Below are positions 11,101 through 26,100 of a DNA stretch of 64,000 bases, piece by piece. Source of the DNA: Leptasterias polaris (Eukaryota; Echinodermata; Asteroidea; Forcipulatida; Asteriidae); the NCBI GenBank assembly GCA_037783415.1, contig JAZGTN010000064.1, positions 4,389,001-4,453,000 of the forward strand, in the 5' to 3' direction. A model generated the notes under the pieces. It was given only the letters and a program-made list of their open reading frames with translations, did not search any database and had not been told where the DNA came from. How positions within the stretch are numbered: the stretch's first letter is position 1; the number at the start of each line of letters is the position of its first letter. The translations under genes and the position numbers were made by a program.

Positions 11101-14100
11101 ACTGGTTGGCAAAATGAGGGAACATTGCGCCTTTTTAGTATGGTGCTGATGGTGGCGTGATGCATCTGGGCTTTTGTGCGCCTGCCTTGTGCACAACCTG
11201 TCTATACACAGATATGAATTAACTAACATATTTCATGGGAAAGGATAATTGTTCTCGACAACACATCGTCAGTATTAAAAGTTTACTTTTAAAATGGAAT
11301 TAAGAACATGTTGAATCACACACACTAAAAAACAGAAAAGCATTTAAACATGAATATACATTGTTGACACTTTTGAAAGCAATTTCTTGCTAATCTGTGA
11401 TACATTTAAAAGTAAATCAATTTTTCTGCTTCATTGCTCATTTTTCACTTAAATGGTACACAGAGCAAACAAATTTACCCCATTTGTTTTAGTAAACTTA
11501 TAATGTATTCTTCTTTTTTGTAGTAGTGTTTATTGAAGTTTATTGAAGTAGTGTTGAAGTACCGGGTAGATGCAAAAGTATTATTGCTTGTTAAAAAAAG
11601 CTTTTAAAATAGTTTACATTTAGATTAATTTTTTGTGAATGAAGAAAAATTTACTCATAAGGACTTGAACCACCTCTGGTTTTGTGTGCATTGTGGTGGT
11701 ACTCTACCAACTGAGCTTAGCTAGCCCTATGTTGGTGGTGGCGTTATCTCAAGGGTTTTCCCAAGAATTTATCAAGACTGTGATGGCATTCTGGAAGTTT
11801 GGCCAAAGCGTGCTGAGTTGAATTTTGAACCAAGGTCCTCGATTATTATGTTTATTTGTGTTTTATTAGCTTTGGTTTTAAAGAGCCCTACATATACTCA
11901 ATCTGGGGCATTTGTGTTTTTTCTGAATTTGATTTGAGGTACAACATTATTTTATTAAGATTTTTGTTAAATGATTTGTGTTCGCATAGCAGCCACATTT
12001 CACTTGTATCGCCTGATATGCTGGCTTGTGCATAGGGAGAAACCTGTTTTTTAACACACAGAAATTCGTTAAGAAAAGAATTTTTTTTTGCAAGTACACT
12101 GTATTTATCTTTCAGTGCCAAGGTTGTACATGTACGGTTTATATTATGTATTAGAAAGTGCCATTATCGTACATTCATGTACAATCTTTTTTATGTACAT
12201 GAAAAGTATCATTGTACACGTACGCCCCATTATATACATTGTACACATGTTTTCACGAAAGGGCATTATCACTCAAGAAAAAATATTGACTTTGGGATGT
12301 ACATGTACCAAGGCAACACAAATCAGCAAGATACATTTTGTTTTGTGAGAAAGACTTATTTATTTTTTCCAATACAATATTTCAAAAAACTCAAAAAGCT
12401 TGGCATTTTAGGTCCCAAATGCCTGAAAAAGCGGGCTCTGAAAGAGTTAAGATTGCTAGATTACAAGCACTGCTGTCATCTATAATTTTTCTTCACACCA
12501 TGACATGAGTGCCTTTATCTTGAACTTACAGAAATATTTTATCTGATCATACATACATTGAATTGGCAAGCTTTTGAGGCAGGGTTGTAAGCCTGTCATT
12601 TATAACACAGGTTGTTATTGGTAAATTCATTATCCCTTTCCCTGAGCAAGTTATAGATTTCTCGTGGACCGTAATTGGACACCTTAGGGAGTTGGGACAG
12701 CCTTTCATTATTGCATATATGTCTGTACAGACATGCCACGTTGCTGGATTGTCAAAAGCTTTCAAGAGCCTTCTGCATTGAAATACAGAGAATACAAATG
12801 TACATGTAGAACGAGTCTGAAATACACAAATGGCTCAATCTCTGCAGCTTGGTCAGTTTCTCAGTGCATGGATAATAAAGGTAGAATGAGTCTTATTTAA
12901 AAGAGAAGGTACATACGCTTGGTAATCACTCTTAAAATTAACGGCAATACAAACTTACTTGGTTAGTACAGCTTTCGATAGTATGATAAAGCATTTTGGG
13001 AAAAACATTTCACTTTGAAGTAATGTGGTAATGGAAAAAGATATCAGGTTTTATGCCCCAAAATTTGAATCTGGGAGACGTTTCTGTCCGAAACGTTTCT
13101 CACATTAAGTATTCCTATTATTAGGGATTATTCTTCCTGCACAGACATATTCGCTCCGGTTTTTTCGGTGATATCTCCAAAACGCGACCACCTTTTGAAG
13201 TGAAATTTTCACAGGTTAGTTTTTATTGTATATCTACATTTATATGGGATTAAAACAATCGAACGGTTCCAAAAAACCAAAAGGTATACTTTGCCTTTAA
13301 AGGTAAGTTCAAACTTTGGTAATGACCTTGAAACTAATAGTAATAGGGCAAGGCAGTTTGTTTCTCAGTAGTAAAAGGCAACTCTATGAGGGAAATTTAA
13401 ATTTCACTGACCAGGGACTTGGAGGCAGTTGCCTCCACTGCCTCCATTAAAGGGGAACTGTCATGATTATACCAGGGCCCAATTTCATGGATCTGCTTAC
13501 CGCTGAGTTCTGCGCTTACGATCACCATTCTCCGCTTACTGTGCAAGCGCCGAATTTCTGTGCTAGCTGTGTAAGCAAAGAATGCCCAGTAACGTGGAGT
13601 AGGCATGCGCACAAGCACAAACTCCCTGCTAACCTGTAAAATAGGCTTGACGTACATGTAAGCGATGAATTCCCTGCTTCCATAAGCGGTGATTCTTTGC
13701 TTACGGTAAGCAGAGCCATGAAATTGGGCCCTGGCCTGTGGTTCTACATTGAATTATGAACTCTGAAGGCAATCTTTGGAGAGTCATATTTTTCTACATA
13801 CATGTACGTTTATTGATTTGTAATTAATGGGGGCACTTCAGACAAAATTATTTCACTAATTATCATCTTTATAACAAGTAGGCTTTTGGATAAAACTTAC
13901 AACCTTTTTTTTTCAGGGTCAAAGTGTGACCCCACCACAGGAAAAAAGGTATGGTGCACTAATTTTGTACCTTACCTAAAATAAACTTCAAAGGGAGAGT
14001 GCACCAGTGCCTTCAATTCAAAGATAGCACTATTCAACCATGTCAGATATTTTTACCTTAAAAAGAGGGGCAACATTCTTTTGCAGAGAAATCTGTTTTT

Positions 14101-17100
14101 CAAGATGAAAAGGTAAACAAAACAAATGCAAGTACACTGTATTGTCCTTTAATATTGAATCAAGGAATTCATGATTTGAGACTGTTTTCCGGAACAAATT
14201 ATTCATGCATTGAGAGAGGCCTGCGGAGTGCAAATATTGATCTGATTGATTCGTTTTCATGAATTCGCACTCCAAACATCAAGGAAATATTTATTCTGCT
14301 TTTGTGTAGGAAATTGTTATCGGTTTTGTAGTTGACATATAGGGGTCAATTTTAACTCGTTAGTTAGTGCTGATTTGGACGTCATTCGTAGAAATTTGAA
14401 CAAATACAACAATTTTTTGATTTGAAAGTGATTGTAATGGAGAGAGTTGAAAAGAACAAAATTTAGATAATATTAAAGTTGTAATGCAAGGGGAATTGAA
14501 TGGGTAACTTTTACTTAATCTTTGGTTGAACAAACAAACAAATTTCTAACGTTATTAAAACCTTAGGTGGCAGGCTCCAATCCTGCTCTTATAGTCAGTT
14601 TTGTCAGTGGTTTATTACTTGATATTTGAAACTAGAAGGCACATCCCTTGAAGGTGATCCTTCTCCTTCCGTTTCCCAGGTTGTATCATAAACTTGGGTG
14701 TGATCCCTGGTGATACGGCAGTTACAGGTTGAATGGCTTATGACTGGCACTTTTGAAAAAAAGATTTTCAGAAAATTGGGAGTCCGGCAATGGCAGCATT
14801 AGGTCTAGATGGCTCAGTGAGTATAGTACTGGCCTGTGAATCTTGAGGTCGAAGGTTCAAATCCCGCTCCACTGAAATGTCTATGTTTAACCCAAAATTG
14901 AAAATACTAACTTTTGAGATATTACAGGGATCCTGTAGAACACCATATGGTAGCTCAACAGCCAAACTGTTGGATTCTGATTGTATATAATTTATTCAGT
15001 TTACTAGTACAGTCCTCATGCAGTCTTACAGAATAACAAAAAAATTGATCTGATTGGATTTTGACATCAAACCAATTTTTGTTCGTAGCATACATTATTT
15101 TTATTGTGGCAATTGAAATAAGCAGAGGTGATGTGGACAACCTTCAAATGCTATTTCCTTGTTTATAATCAGTGTTTCAGACAGAAATATTTCGCTGGCG
15201 AATTGACTCTGGTTTGAACTTTGTAATCGGCGAAGGTGTTTGGAAGTTTTCTCAGTTGAGATTACCCATTTTATACTTTCACTGCTTGGCTGCTTTTGGT
15301 TTTTCTGCCAACAGAGAACCATGGGATTGGAATGAATGAACTCTTCCTCAATCTTATAGAGCACTAAACCTGTAAAAGCAAAATTGCCAGCTTTGCAGCT
15401 TTCAGAGTTGTGGCTCGTGTAGGGACAGGTTATTTTGTAGTTTTTGTGATTCTGTTGTAGCTTATTGCCTAACAAGCTTGGTGTACAGTATGCTTCAATG
15501 GTAACAGCTGTCACTCAATGTGGTGTTGGCAGTGCCTTGAACGAACCAGTGGAGGTCAATACCTGCAGTATGTTGTTCAGGTTGCTGATTCAGCACCAAT
15601 CAACATGCTGTGTCAGGCTGTAGTAGTTGAGTCTTGCATCATCTGGATTTAGATCTACCTACCCCCCCCCCCCCCCCATCCTCTTTCGTTTAACTCTTTT
15701 TCCTGACAAACGTGGACCCTATTGTTTTCCTTTGTGACAGCAATCATGGAACTATGTTATAAGTCCTCGGTTTGGATGTCCTACAAGTACAGTGTACACA
15801 CACAAACACAAGTGTGTAAACACCAGCAATCACGACCTCTTATGGCCCCCCTTTTTTTTAATTTAAGTTTTTGGCAACAGTTCCCATTGGTTTTGTACAC
15901 ACTCTCCAACTGATGGGGACCTTCACCCAACCGGGGACCCTATTGTCCTCTTTTCTCTTTTGTTATAATTATGTCCCTCGTTTAAATAATATACCTACCC
16001 ACACAGATGTGTTCGTAATTGCCGTGAATCAAGGACTTCCCATATTTCTCTCATTGTTTAGACTGTTAGCAAAAGCCATAATCAGTGTCTTCAAAGATTG
16101 TGTATGTATGAAGAAGATGAAGATAAGTCCTGTTTTAAGTTAACTTGCAGTTGACAGGCATGATAATATTCCAACTATAGTCTAACTGCAGGAAAAAAAC
16201 TGTGATTAATCAGCGTGGAAAATCTATTTAAGCCTTCACCATGTACATGTACATAGCCCTAGCTCAACCAAGACGTCGACTCTAATCGCAACTGATCTAT
16301 CATGTAGGTCAGGCCTTGTACTCAATAAAATGTTCCTACTTTTTTCCAAGGAACACCATGCCAGAGTTGATAGCATTGAAGCTACGTACACTGAATAACA
16401 GATTCACTGCCATTTTGAAAAGTCTGGTAAAGACTGGGTTAGTAAACTATTAGTGTTTAAAGAGGCTGCACCATTAGGTTTTTAAGCAAGTTTCACTTGG
16501 AGCTGCTGTTTTTTTATAATGTAAAGTTGGCAGAAGGAGTTTTTATTTCTCCTACTGTGAGTGTCTTATACATGTACATGTATGATAGCCACCATGCAGT
16601 AGCCACTCCTTTGGTTTGCCAGATGGCAAAGCCAAAGAATTTGAGGACTTTATTTTTGTGTACCTGTATTGGCAGTAACAGTGACCATTGGTTGGCTCAG
16701 AATATTTTTTATCTGGGGTCTTCGGCAAAATGCCATGTCTGAATTTATTTGTGACCTCCATATAAACAGGTAGATTTGTGTTTGCTATAAAGTTGCCTTT
16801 TACATTTTCCCCAAACCTTTTTTTAAACAAATTTTTGCAAACTTTTTGTCATTCATATTTCAATGAGATCGCCTGTTGTATTTTTATTATAGAGTACAAC
16901 TGCACATGCCATTATGAACTTTTGTGTATGTTTATTGACTTTTGGATTTTTAAACTTTTACGATTGTGTAAAAGCTTTTATTCGGGTTAATCTCCTGACT
17001 TGTCAAGATTGGTTCATGGAGGTAGTTGTGGCTTATTATGTATTTATATTTCACAATCTTTGTGGTATGGGAATTTGATGATGTCTAGTTTTTGTTTCTA

Positions 17101-20100
17101 AATTTGTTTACTAAGAACGTGTAATGTTGGGATTGTGGGTTCTTAATTGGTTGTTGTCGTAGACCAGTAACCTCACTTGGTGGATCCCAACATATGCATA
17201 AAATAACAAACCTGTGAAAATTTTGGCTAAATTTGTCGTCGAGGTTGCAAGAAAATAATGAAAGAAAAAAACACCCTTGTCGCATAGAATTGTGCTTTCA
17301 GATGCCTGAGTAGGTGTTCAATTGCCTGATCCTACTTTGTGAATAGCATATAGATAGGTTGCAGTTTGACGTAAGTCGGCCATCTTTACGGGCAATTTGG
17401 AACACACAGTCATGCGTTACGCGTGAGAACGGCGTGCAGCACGCGCACATTTCACCAAACTCATTGCATGATTGGTTTGTGAATGACGCGGCTGCGTTAA
17501 TAATTTGAGCGCTTGACGCGCCTGCAAGCCAAAATGCGATTTGCCCGTAAAGATGGTGTCTACTGGGAACTATCTATTAACAATTAGAAACTAAATTTGG
17601 GGGCACGATACTCTAAACCATGTAGCCATGTTTAAACTCACTCTCTTTTTCATTTGAGCTAGAGAGAGCACATTTACTTTCTGCGGGTACTTCTCTCTAT
17701 TTTGTTGGGAGCAATGGCTATTTAGGAACCACCTCATAATTATTAGTTGTAATATTTTGACAGTGTTCTTTCTGTTACTTTTTCAACCTCTCTATCTTCC
17801 AGGGAAACACATTGCTTGATTCCCGTGCGTGTGCAGCAGCCGGTCAGAGTGGTCTTATGTCTCTGTATGAAGCCATGTTCTCTCAGTATGGATTGACTAC
17901 TGCTCAGGTACGTGCAAATCAAATAAATAATATTGCAGGTGTTTTTGGCATGTTTTTCTTTGTATCGCACACCGCTCTGATCTGACATAAGAATGCCTCA
18001 TTCACCTTTTTTGCCAATGTTATTATGTAACCTCTTTCTGGAACTCTACTTTCGATTGGATCAAGGAAAAGACCAAGGCCAGTCTCGTAGTAGACAACGA
18101 GTTGATGTTGTTCGCGGTGTTATTGGTAACACATTCAAATGCCTGAATCTTATTCTTTAAATTGCTCGTTTTCACATTTATAAAATGAAAATGAACGACA
18201 AACGTCCTTGCTTCGTAGTTTTTAAAAAAAGACCTGAAGAGATATTACATTTGCGAGAAATATTTGTCAGTTGTCAACGGAACCTCTCAGAAATTTAATT
18301 CGAAATGGAAAAAGTATTATGTACTCTCTGAATAACCTACTGTAACCAGTTTAATTCTTATTATTTACTGTAAGATAAGAGGTTTCATTTATTCTCTTTT
18401 CTATGTTGATAAAAAAAATAAAAAATAAAAAAATAAATAAATGCTATAAAAGCACCAGTTTATTAGTAGTATTATTATCATCTCTTCTCAGGTGTTGGTG
18501 ACCAAGCCAGACTTCTACCATGATTACTCTCGTAATAACCTACGAGGCACGCTGAATGAGCTGCTTCGGATGAACATCATTCCCATCCTGAACGCCAACG
18601 ATGTAGTTGCTCCGCCACCTGAACCTGACAAAGACCTGCAAGGGGTAAGAAAACGATTGTGCCGAAATACGTTAGATGTCTTTGGGTTTTGAGTGTTTTT
18701 GTGAAAGTCGCTTCTGAGGTTGCTTAAAAGAATCCTCTTCTTTCGTCGGCAAACTGTCGTCCATACGCCCTTCCAAAGACGATGCCCTTGCTACACCTCT
18801 GCTCAAAAGTCACGCAGGCACCCTTGACTTCCTAAACCTTGCTCTATAGGATTTGCAGCAGTACCCTGTGTGAACACTGAAGACTTTGGGATTGAAAGAA
18901 AACATATTTTCTTTTTTCTAAGATTTAAATCTTTTCCTTCTGTTTTCTTCTTCTCCAAACAAGGTTATAAGTATAAAAGACAATGATAGCCTGGCAGCCA
19001 GACTTGCGGCCGAGATGAATGCAGACCTGCTGTTGTTGTTATCAGATGTGAATGGCATCTTTAATACTCCGCCGGACCAGGAGGGGTCCAGGCTACTGGA
19101 CACAGTGTACCCGGGCGACACTGCTAACATCGTCTTTGGTGGAATCTCCAGGGTGGGTCTCGGAGGAATGGAATCAAAGGTAGAAGATAAAATGAAACAA
19201 ATCATATGTATTGTAGACATTTCAATTGTAAACCCAAGGGAAACTGACGCTTAAGAAGCTCTATGACATTGGGCCCGGTATTTATAACAAGGGTCGGGTT
19301 GGCAGGTTGTGTCTTTCCTCACCTTCCACGGGTTTTCAGACCCTACCTGATTGTGTGTGTTTTTCCTGGAATAATTCTCTGGGGTTTTCCTCCCACATCT
19401 TAAACTGAAACTTCCTTCCTTGTCTTCTATCCATTGGGTTCTTGCCTAGTATGGTGATTAAGTTCGCTTTCCTGAGAATCCTTGGCTTCACAACCAGAAT
19501 TAATAAATATTTAATATTTGTATTGTTGCTATCGTGATTTTTAAAGTGGATTTTGTACGATATAAAGTAATAAATTATTGTTTTTACTACCAATAAGGAT
19601 GCATGTATTTGAGGTTTTCATCACAAAAACTTGATGGGTTTATGGTTCGGTATTTTCACATTTCCAAACCCAGTTTTGTTGAAATCTTATGACAATAACT
19701 TTAATGGCGGCCAACATTAACAGTAATGGCCAATTGACTGCAGATGCCAATTTTAAAGACATTTGAGGTCATAGGTCGCATCATATTTTGATTACAGGTG
19801 AAGGCCGCCAATTGGGCTTTGGAACGCGGCATTGCAGTGGTCATCGCCAACGGCATGAGTGACGGACAGGTCATTCTAGACGTGGTCAAAGGTCGTAAGG
19901 TCGGAACCTTCTTCAGCGAGACGAAGCCGACAGGTCCTGCCCCGGACTTTCAAGCAACCAAGGCAAGGGAAGGGGGGAGACTTCTTCAATCACTCACTGC
20001 TGAAGAGGTTGGTGGCGTAACTATCATAAAAAGAATGAAATGTGATTTGTTTATAAAATTGTTGTAAAATAGTATTTTTGTGTTGTCCTTGCATAATGTG

Positions 20101-23100
20101 TAATAAGCACAGTGCTTTCCAAGTCCTGCATTCTGGAAAAGGGTTCCAATTTCATGGATCATGAAGAGTTGAAGTTATCAGATTCTGTAGACAAAGTATT
20201 ATTATTATTTTTAATATGCAGAGAGCAGATATAATCAACAAGTTGGCCAACCTACTAGTGGAGCGGTCTGATGAGATACTAGCTGCTAATAAACAAGATA
20301 TGGACGTAGCAAGAATGAGTGAGTATTATTTATCCCACAAGCACAAGTGGAAGACAGAAAAATATTGCGCTTCTGCATCCCATAGGAAGGCACCAGAGTT
20401 CGAGTTGTGTAAAATCTGTTAGCAGGTGTACGCACAACCAATTAGCGCCACATGCAATTTGATCCTGTGCGAAACAGAGCCTGGGGACGTAGCAGTTGCC
20501 TACAAAACAGAAAGGTTTCACAGATTTTCCTACATTATTACACTTTTTAGCAAAAAGGCATTTATGAATAGGAATTAAAGGTTATCAACTTGGTCTTAAA
20601 CGGCCGTTTAAAACCTTGAACCTGCTGGTTTTAAACTGTGACCCTGCCACAACTGGGCCAGTTTAAAGCGGCTGTCTAGACCTCATTGCCACTTAATTGT
20701 TTAAGACCTTGGCGCCACTCTTTTATTCCATTATTCAAAGGAGGGTTAAATTCTCATAACAATTGAAGAGCTATATTCTCTGAGTTTGTAGCTCATGTAT
20801 CCATCATCTGAATTTCTTCATGAATCATTCTTTCCAGCTCAGATGTCCGGCCCTATGCTGGCACGCTTGGCCATGACAGAGTCCAAGTTGCGCAGCCTCT
20901 CCGACGGACTGAAACAAATAGCTACGGCTTCCAACGACAACGTCGGACGAGAGTTGAAGAGGACGTTGATCGCTGACGGGATGATACTGAGGCAGATAAC
21001 GGTACCCATTGGAGTGCTGATGGTCATCTTTGAGTCTCGCCCTGACTGTCTTCCGCAGGTAGTTTATCGTTATTATTGTTATTGTTTTGGGTTTGTTTTT
21101 TTCTAGTAATGAAACCAAGGATGCCTCACAAGTGAACTTAATAAGTGTAGCTCACAAGCCTGAGGAAACTTGTAAACAAGGGTGCTTGCTATGTGAAGCA
21201 GAAACACCAGGATTAACCCCTACTCTTCCACGATGAGTGTTCTGGGTTCTTTTATGTGCACTGCCAATCATAGTGCATGGGTCCTATTGCTTAATATCCC
21301 ATCCAAAGGACAAAGCAATTGTGGTTTTTTTAAAGTGTCTTGCTAAAGGACATGACTGCCACTACTGGGACTCGAACCCACACTCTGCTGTTCAAAAACA
21401 CCAGAGCTTGAGTCCAGTGCTCTTAACTGCTTCGGTCACGACAGGCCTATACCATGCCCAATATTTGGCAGAGGGAGCCACCCCTCCTCCAAATGTTCCT
21501 TTACTCTAACCCACTCTTCCCCTCTCAGACAGAAGTGCTCCCCCCCACAACACCCCCTGAAAATCCTCCAAAGAATTCCAGAGATTCACGGAATACAATG
21601 AAGACGTAATGATTGGGTTGCACCATGCCACATATCAAGCATCAAACAGTTTAATCATTCACCTTAAAACAAATGAAGTGCTCTTTCGCCAGTCTATAAT
21701 GTAAAATTATCTGGGCCCTATTTTATAAAGATGACAAGCTGGAAATACCACATTGAAGAAGATTTGCTAAGATTATTTAAAGATATGGTTTATTTCAAAA
21801 CTACTATAAAGAAAGTTTCGATTGTTGTGCACCTACTAAAGAGAAACTGGACAACTCATTACTCAAGCGCAACATGTAGCAATAGCACACTGCTTACCAG
21901 ATTAAGGTTACCAGCCAAAATACCATTTCACACATAACATCTTTGATTGGTTTCCTGTTTAGGTTTGCTTAGTAGAAAAATTAATTGTTAAGCAAACTTC
22001 TCTGCTAAAGCATCCCCATGAAGTTGGGTGGTGGATGTAAAAGAAAGTTTGTTGGGGTGAGCAAATTGTTTTTTGTTTATGGGTTCAACAGATTAAGGTT
22101 ACCAGCCAAAATACCATTTCACACAAACCGACTGGTTTTCTCCTTATTTTTTGCTTTACAGCAGAAAATAAAATTATTAAGCAATCTTTTCTTCTAAAGC
22201 AGCTCCATGAATTTGGGCCAAAGTTTCTCTTCACTAGTAGAACGAAAAATCTAAAAATTCTGCAGGTCAAAGAAAGTTTTTTCTGAGGTGTAATTGTTTT
22301 GTTTTTTGTTTATGGATTCCACAGGTCGCAGCTTTAGCTATTAGTAGTGCCAATGGATTACTACTGAAAGGAGGCAAGGAAGCTACCCTGACCAATGTGT
22401 GTTTGCAAGGCTTGGTCACTGAAGCATTGGAGATGTACGGGGCTAAAGATGCCGTAGCGTTGGTGAGTCAAAAACAGAATCACGCATGATATTCTTCCAA
22501 TCCACGCGAATTGCAGGCCAATACGCGTGAATTGTTGCTGACTTCAGATCAAATTCACAAAATCCATAAAGATAAAATCATTAAGAATGCTCCAGATTGC
22601 AAAGTAGGGCTTTTAAAACCGACAATAAACACCAAGTAAAAGACATTCATTTTCAATTCAGGACCACATTTCAATTCAGCGTACTTAGGCAAAATTTTCA
22701 AAGTTTTAGTCCGGAATGCCCCACAAATATTGAAAAATCCTGGTTTATGAAATAGACCTCAAGACTTTTGGCATTTGATATTTACATGAAATATATTTTT
22801 TTCGGCCCACTTCAGATCAACACACGAGAGCAGGTGAGTGACCTTCTGAAGCTCGAGGGGCTGATTGACCTCGTCATCCCCAGGGGATCCAAGGAGATGG
22901 TTCAGAAGATACAACAAGAAAGCCAAGGAATCCCTGTCTTGGGTCACAGCGAGGGGATATGTCACGTCTTCATCGATAAGGAGGTGGACCCACAGATGGC
23001 CATCAAAATAGGTAATGATAAATAAAACTTAGTTTTTTTTTAAGGGAGTTTGGCAACGAGGTCTTAAAGGTAGTGTCGTATGATGGTAATGACTCCAAAC

Positions 23101-26100
23101 ATTATTAACCATTAAATCTCACTTGGTGAGAAGCATTGCAGCTGTTGATAGTATAAACTATTTTGAGAAAGGATTCCCTTTGAAGTAATATGGTTTGGAC
23201 AATTTTTCACCCAGAAACGTTTGAATTATTCTCAGATTTCTGAGAGTTGATGTTTGTACACGATTGCTGCGGCAAAAAATCTGGTTGGTAATTGCTGTCA
23301 AATTTTAACAGGTTTTCTTTATTATATAAAAACTTATATTGTATTTATAACAAATTTCTAGGGGTATTTTTTATTTTTGAGAATTTTGTATCAATATAAT
23401 TTAAAAGCAAGCTTCGATTTTATAATTTGTTTTTGTTTTATATCAATAGTACGTGATTCAAAGTGTGACTACCCGGCGGCCTGCAACGCCATGGAGACAC
23501 TACTGATTCACAACGACCTACGACACACTCCGCTCTTTGACGACTTGCTGGACATGCTGAGGACTGAGAACGTAAGTGCTTTGCAATTTACCCCAGGGGA
23601 CCAGTTTCGTACAGTCTGCACCACTTGCACTTTTGGCTGGCTACCAATATATCTGCTTAGCAAGTTTGTGTGCCCAGTAGCTGTCTAAAATTAATCCTTT
23701 TCTTAGTATGGTTGACGTTATTCCACTTTAAGACACGCCCACTTCACACAAACTGGCTCCAATAATTACTAAAAGCCCTTAGGACATGCATGATTTATAT
23801 AAGAAAAATTCTATACTTCGACTTGGCTTTTACATACATTTTAAAGTTTCTGACATAAGAAATGCTTTTGAGCGATGAAATTGGTAATTTTTTTAAAATT
23901 TGACACAAACTTATGCCAGCTTTGGAGCCGGAAGTAGCAAAAACTTTGGGCTTGCAGCGATGGCTTACCAAAAGATTGTTTTTGCCAATGTCAAATCTCC
24001 AATCAAAATTTAAATTAGTCATGATTTTTAGGATGTTCAACTTCTACATATTATAGGTAAGGATCTACCCAGGCCCTCGACTTGCCAAATCGTTGAAGCT
24101 CGGCCCTGCCGAGGCACGCAGCATGCGTATCGAGTACGGCGGGTTGGAGTGTGCCGTGGAGACAGTTGACGATGTCGATGCTGCCATTCAACATATTCAT
24201 AAGTTTGGAAGTGCGCACACGGATGTGATCGTCACGGACAACAGTAAGTAGTTTTTAATGAGTTGAGAATGTTGACGTAAAAAGCCCACTCTTATTAACT
24301 ATGCCAGTATTGTACTCTAGTGCAGCGGTCCATTTTGTAGGCCGGCAATCCAGGTTGAATGGCTTCTAACCAGCACCCCAAAGAAGATTATTGCCAATAT
24401 AGGGAGACTGCCAACATTGGGGCTAGATAGCTCAGTTGGAAGAGCGCTGCCATGTTAACCCGGTGGTTGCAGGTTCAAGTCTCGCTCTTGTAAATTTTTC
24501 TTTGTTCAACCCCAAAATATTTATAATTTCCCCAGTCAGTTTCACTTGTGGAAAGCGTTTTTTGAAATGACAACATTGTTTGTGGCACCAGCTGCTCATT
24601 ACAAGATTTATCACTGGGCATGCGCAGTCAACCTCATTCCCAGTGGTGTACAATCTCCCCTTGCTATTTTTCCCTAAAATACTTTGCTCAATCATAACCC
24701 CTGGAATTGTGACTTTGAAATATCCAAATCGAGTCATAGAGCAACTGGTCCCCTCTCATTCTTCTTTGATCCTGTGATACAGTATGTCTAACTGTACGCA
24801 GTTTAGGATGACCATGCAAAAAGATGATTCATTTGAAATGTTTTGCTTGGAAATACTTGCATTTTGACACGCCCATGCTAAACCAGCGCTGACAACTCTC
24901 CCTGATTCTGCAGAAAGTTCCCTGAATATAAACCAATCTTTTCGTGTTCTGATGAACAAATTTGAAAATCTGCCTGAATATAGAAACCTTTTCTCTACGA
25001 TGTTGAATGTAACTCTAAATATCTCCCTGATTGCTGTACAAATTCTCCCTGATTGAGAGATGCTAATGTTGGCAGCTGCGGCTAAGCGCCCTACAAGTGC
25101 TTGAAAGTTTTTTCACAAGCATCCGCAGACCAGTCACTTTTGGTTAGCCGATCATCGTTGTTTTTCAGCACTTCCCTTCCAGGGGTTAGCGAGGAGAGAG
25201 GTATCGACACAGCGGGCTGCCCATGGTAGCGAGGCTGCCCATGGTAGCGAGGCTGCCCATGGTAGCGAGGCTGATGCTTGGTGGTCTAGTGGTGAATGTC
25301 ACACGGTCTGAACACTCAAAGAATTAAAAGCTTACTTACAGCCATTGTTTCACTCATTCATTTCAGCTCAAACCGCACAGAGATTCATGATGGGAGTAGA
25401 CAGTGCCTGTGTCTTCCGCAACGCTAGCACGAGGTTTGCAGACGGCTACAGATTCGGGCTAGGTAATTTCATTGTTTGTTATTACCCTTGCCTCCCAATA
25501 TATTTGTTCTTACCTTTGTTTTTCTCTTCAATTTTAGGAAGAAGTTTGGGACTTCTTTCACCTTAGACTCCAAGTCGCAGTCTTAGATCTACAAACATCT
25601 ACAATCTTCTAACTGTCACTAAAACAACCACATCCTATGGCGAACTTGCCTTTTCAGTATCTGCTCTCAAACTCTTGAACACCTTACCATTAAATATCTA
25701 CAGAACCTCTGGACATTTTCAAAAGCATGCTTAAAACACATTTGTTCAGCATTGATTATGAATGACTCTATATTGTGTTTATCAACTTTTTATTTTTTAT
25801 TTTGTCCATGTTCACCCTTCATACCAAAGCTATGGTTTGAACAAGAAAGATTGGATCTGTCTAATGATGGAAAAATGAAATAAGGTTGTTATTATGCAAT
25901 CACTTCAAATTGGAGCAGAAAAATCAGAAATGGCAAACACCTACGGAGCGCCATATGGTTGTGTACAAAAAATTGTTTGGGTTCACAGAACACACTGTGG
26001 AAACAAAGACCAAGAACTTGAACATTTATTGGCTGATCTCAATGGTGTTTGGGGTTATATGAAAAGAAATTCAATTAGTACAACATTTTATATTATTATA

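Larger units (their letters stand above)
6683..17802 (+). other. ALDH18A1 intron 2 (11.1 kb), a sink for repeats
   Basis: The intron lies between exons ending CAGGAAAAA and beginning GGAAACACATTG. It contains a (GT)n block, a 45-bp minisatellite split by a 1.48-kb DNA transposon, a 440-bp repeat, a 261-bp MITE, SINE fragments and a 222-bp MITE. It also has many TACATGTA palindromes (12120-12310). No independent gene was recognised in 9610-12900 or 16100-17340, which are plain A/T-rich DNA. Confidence 0.8.

Noticed and set aside
24421..24490. Possible tRNA gene
   Set aside because: A and B box-like parts are present, but the acceptor stem does not pair and the sequence continues into a SINE body shared with other copies.
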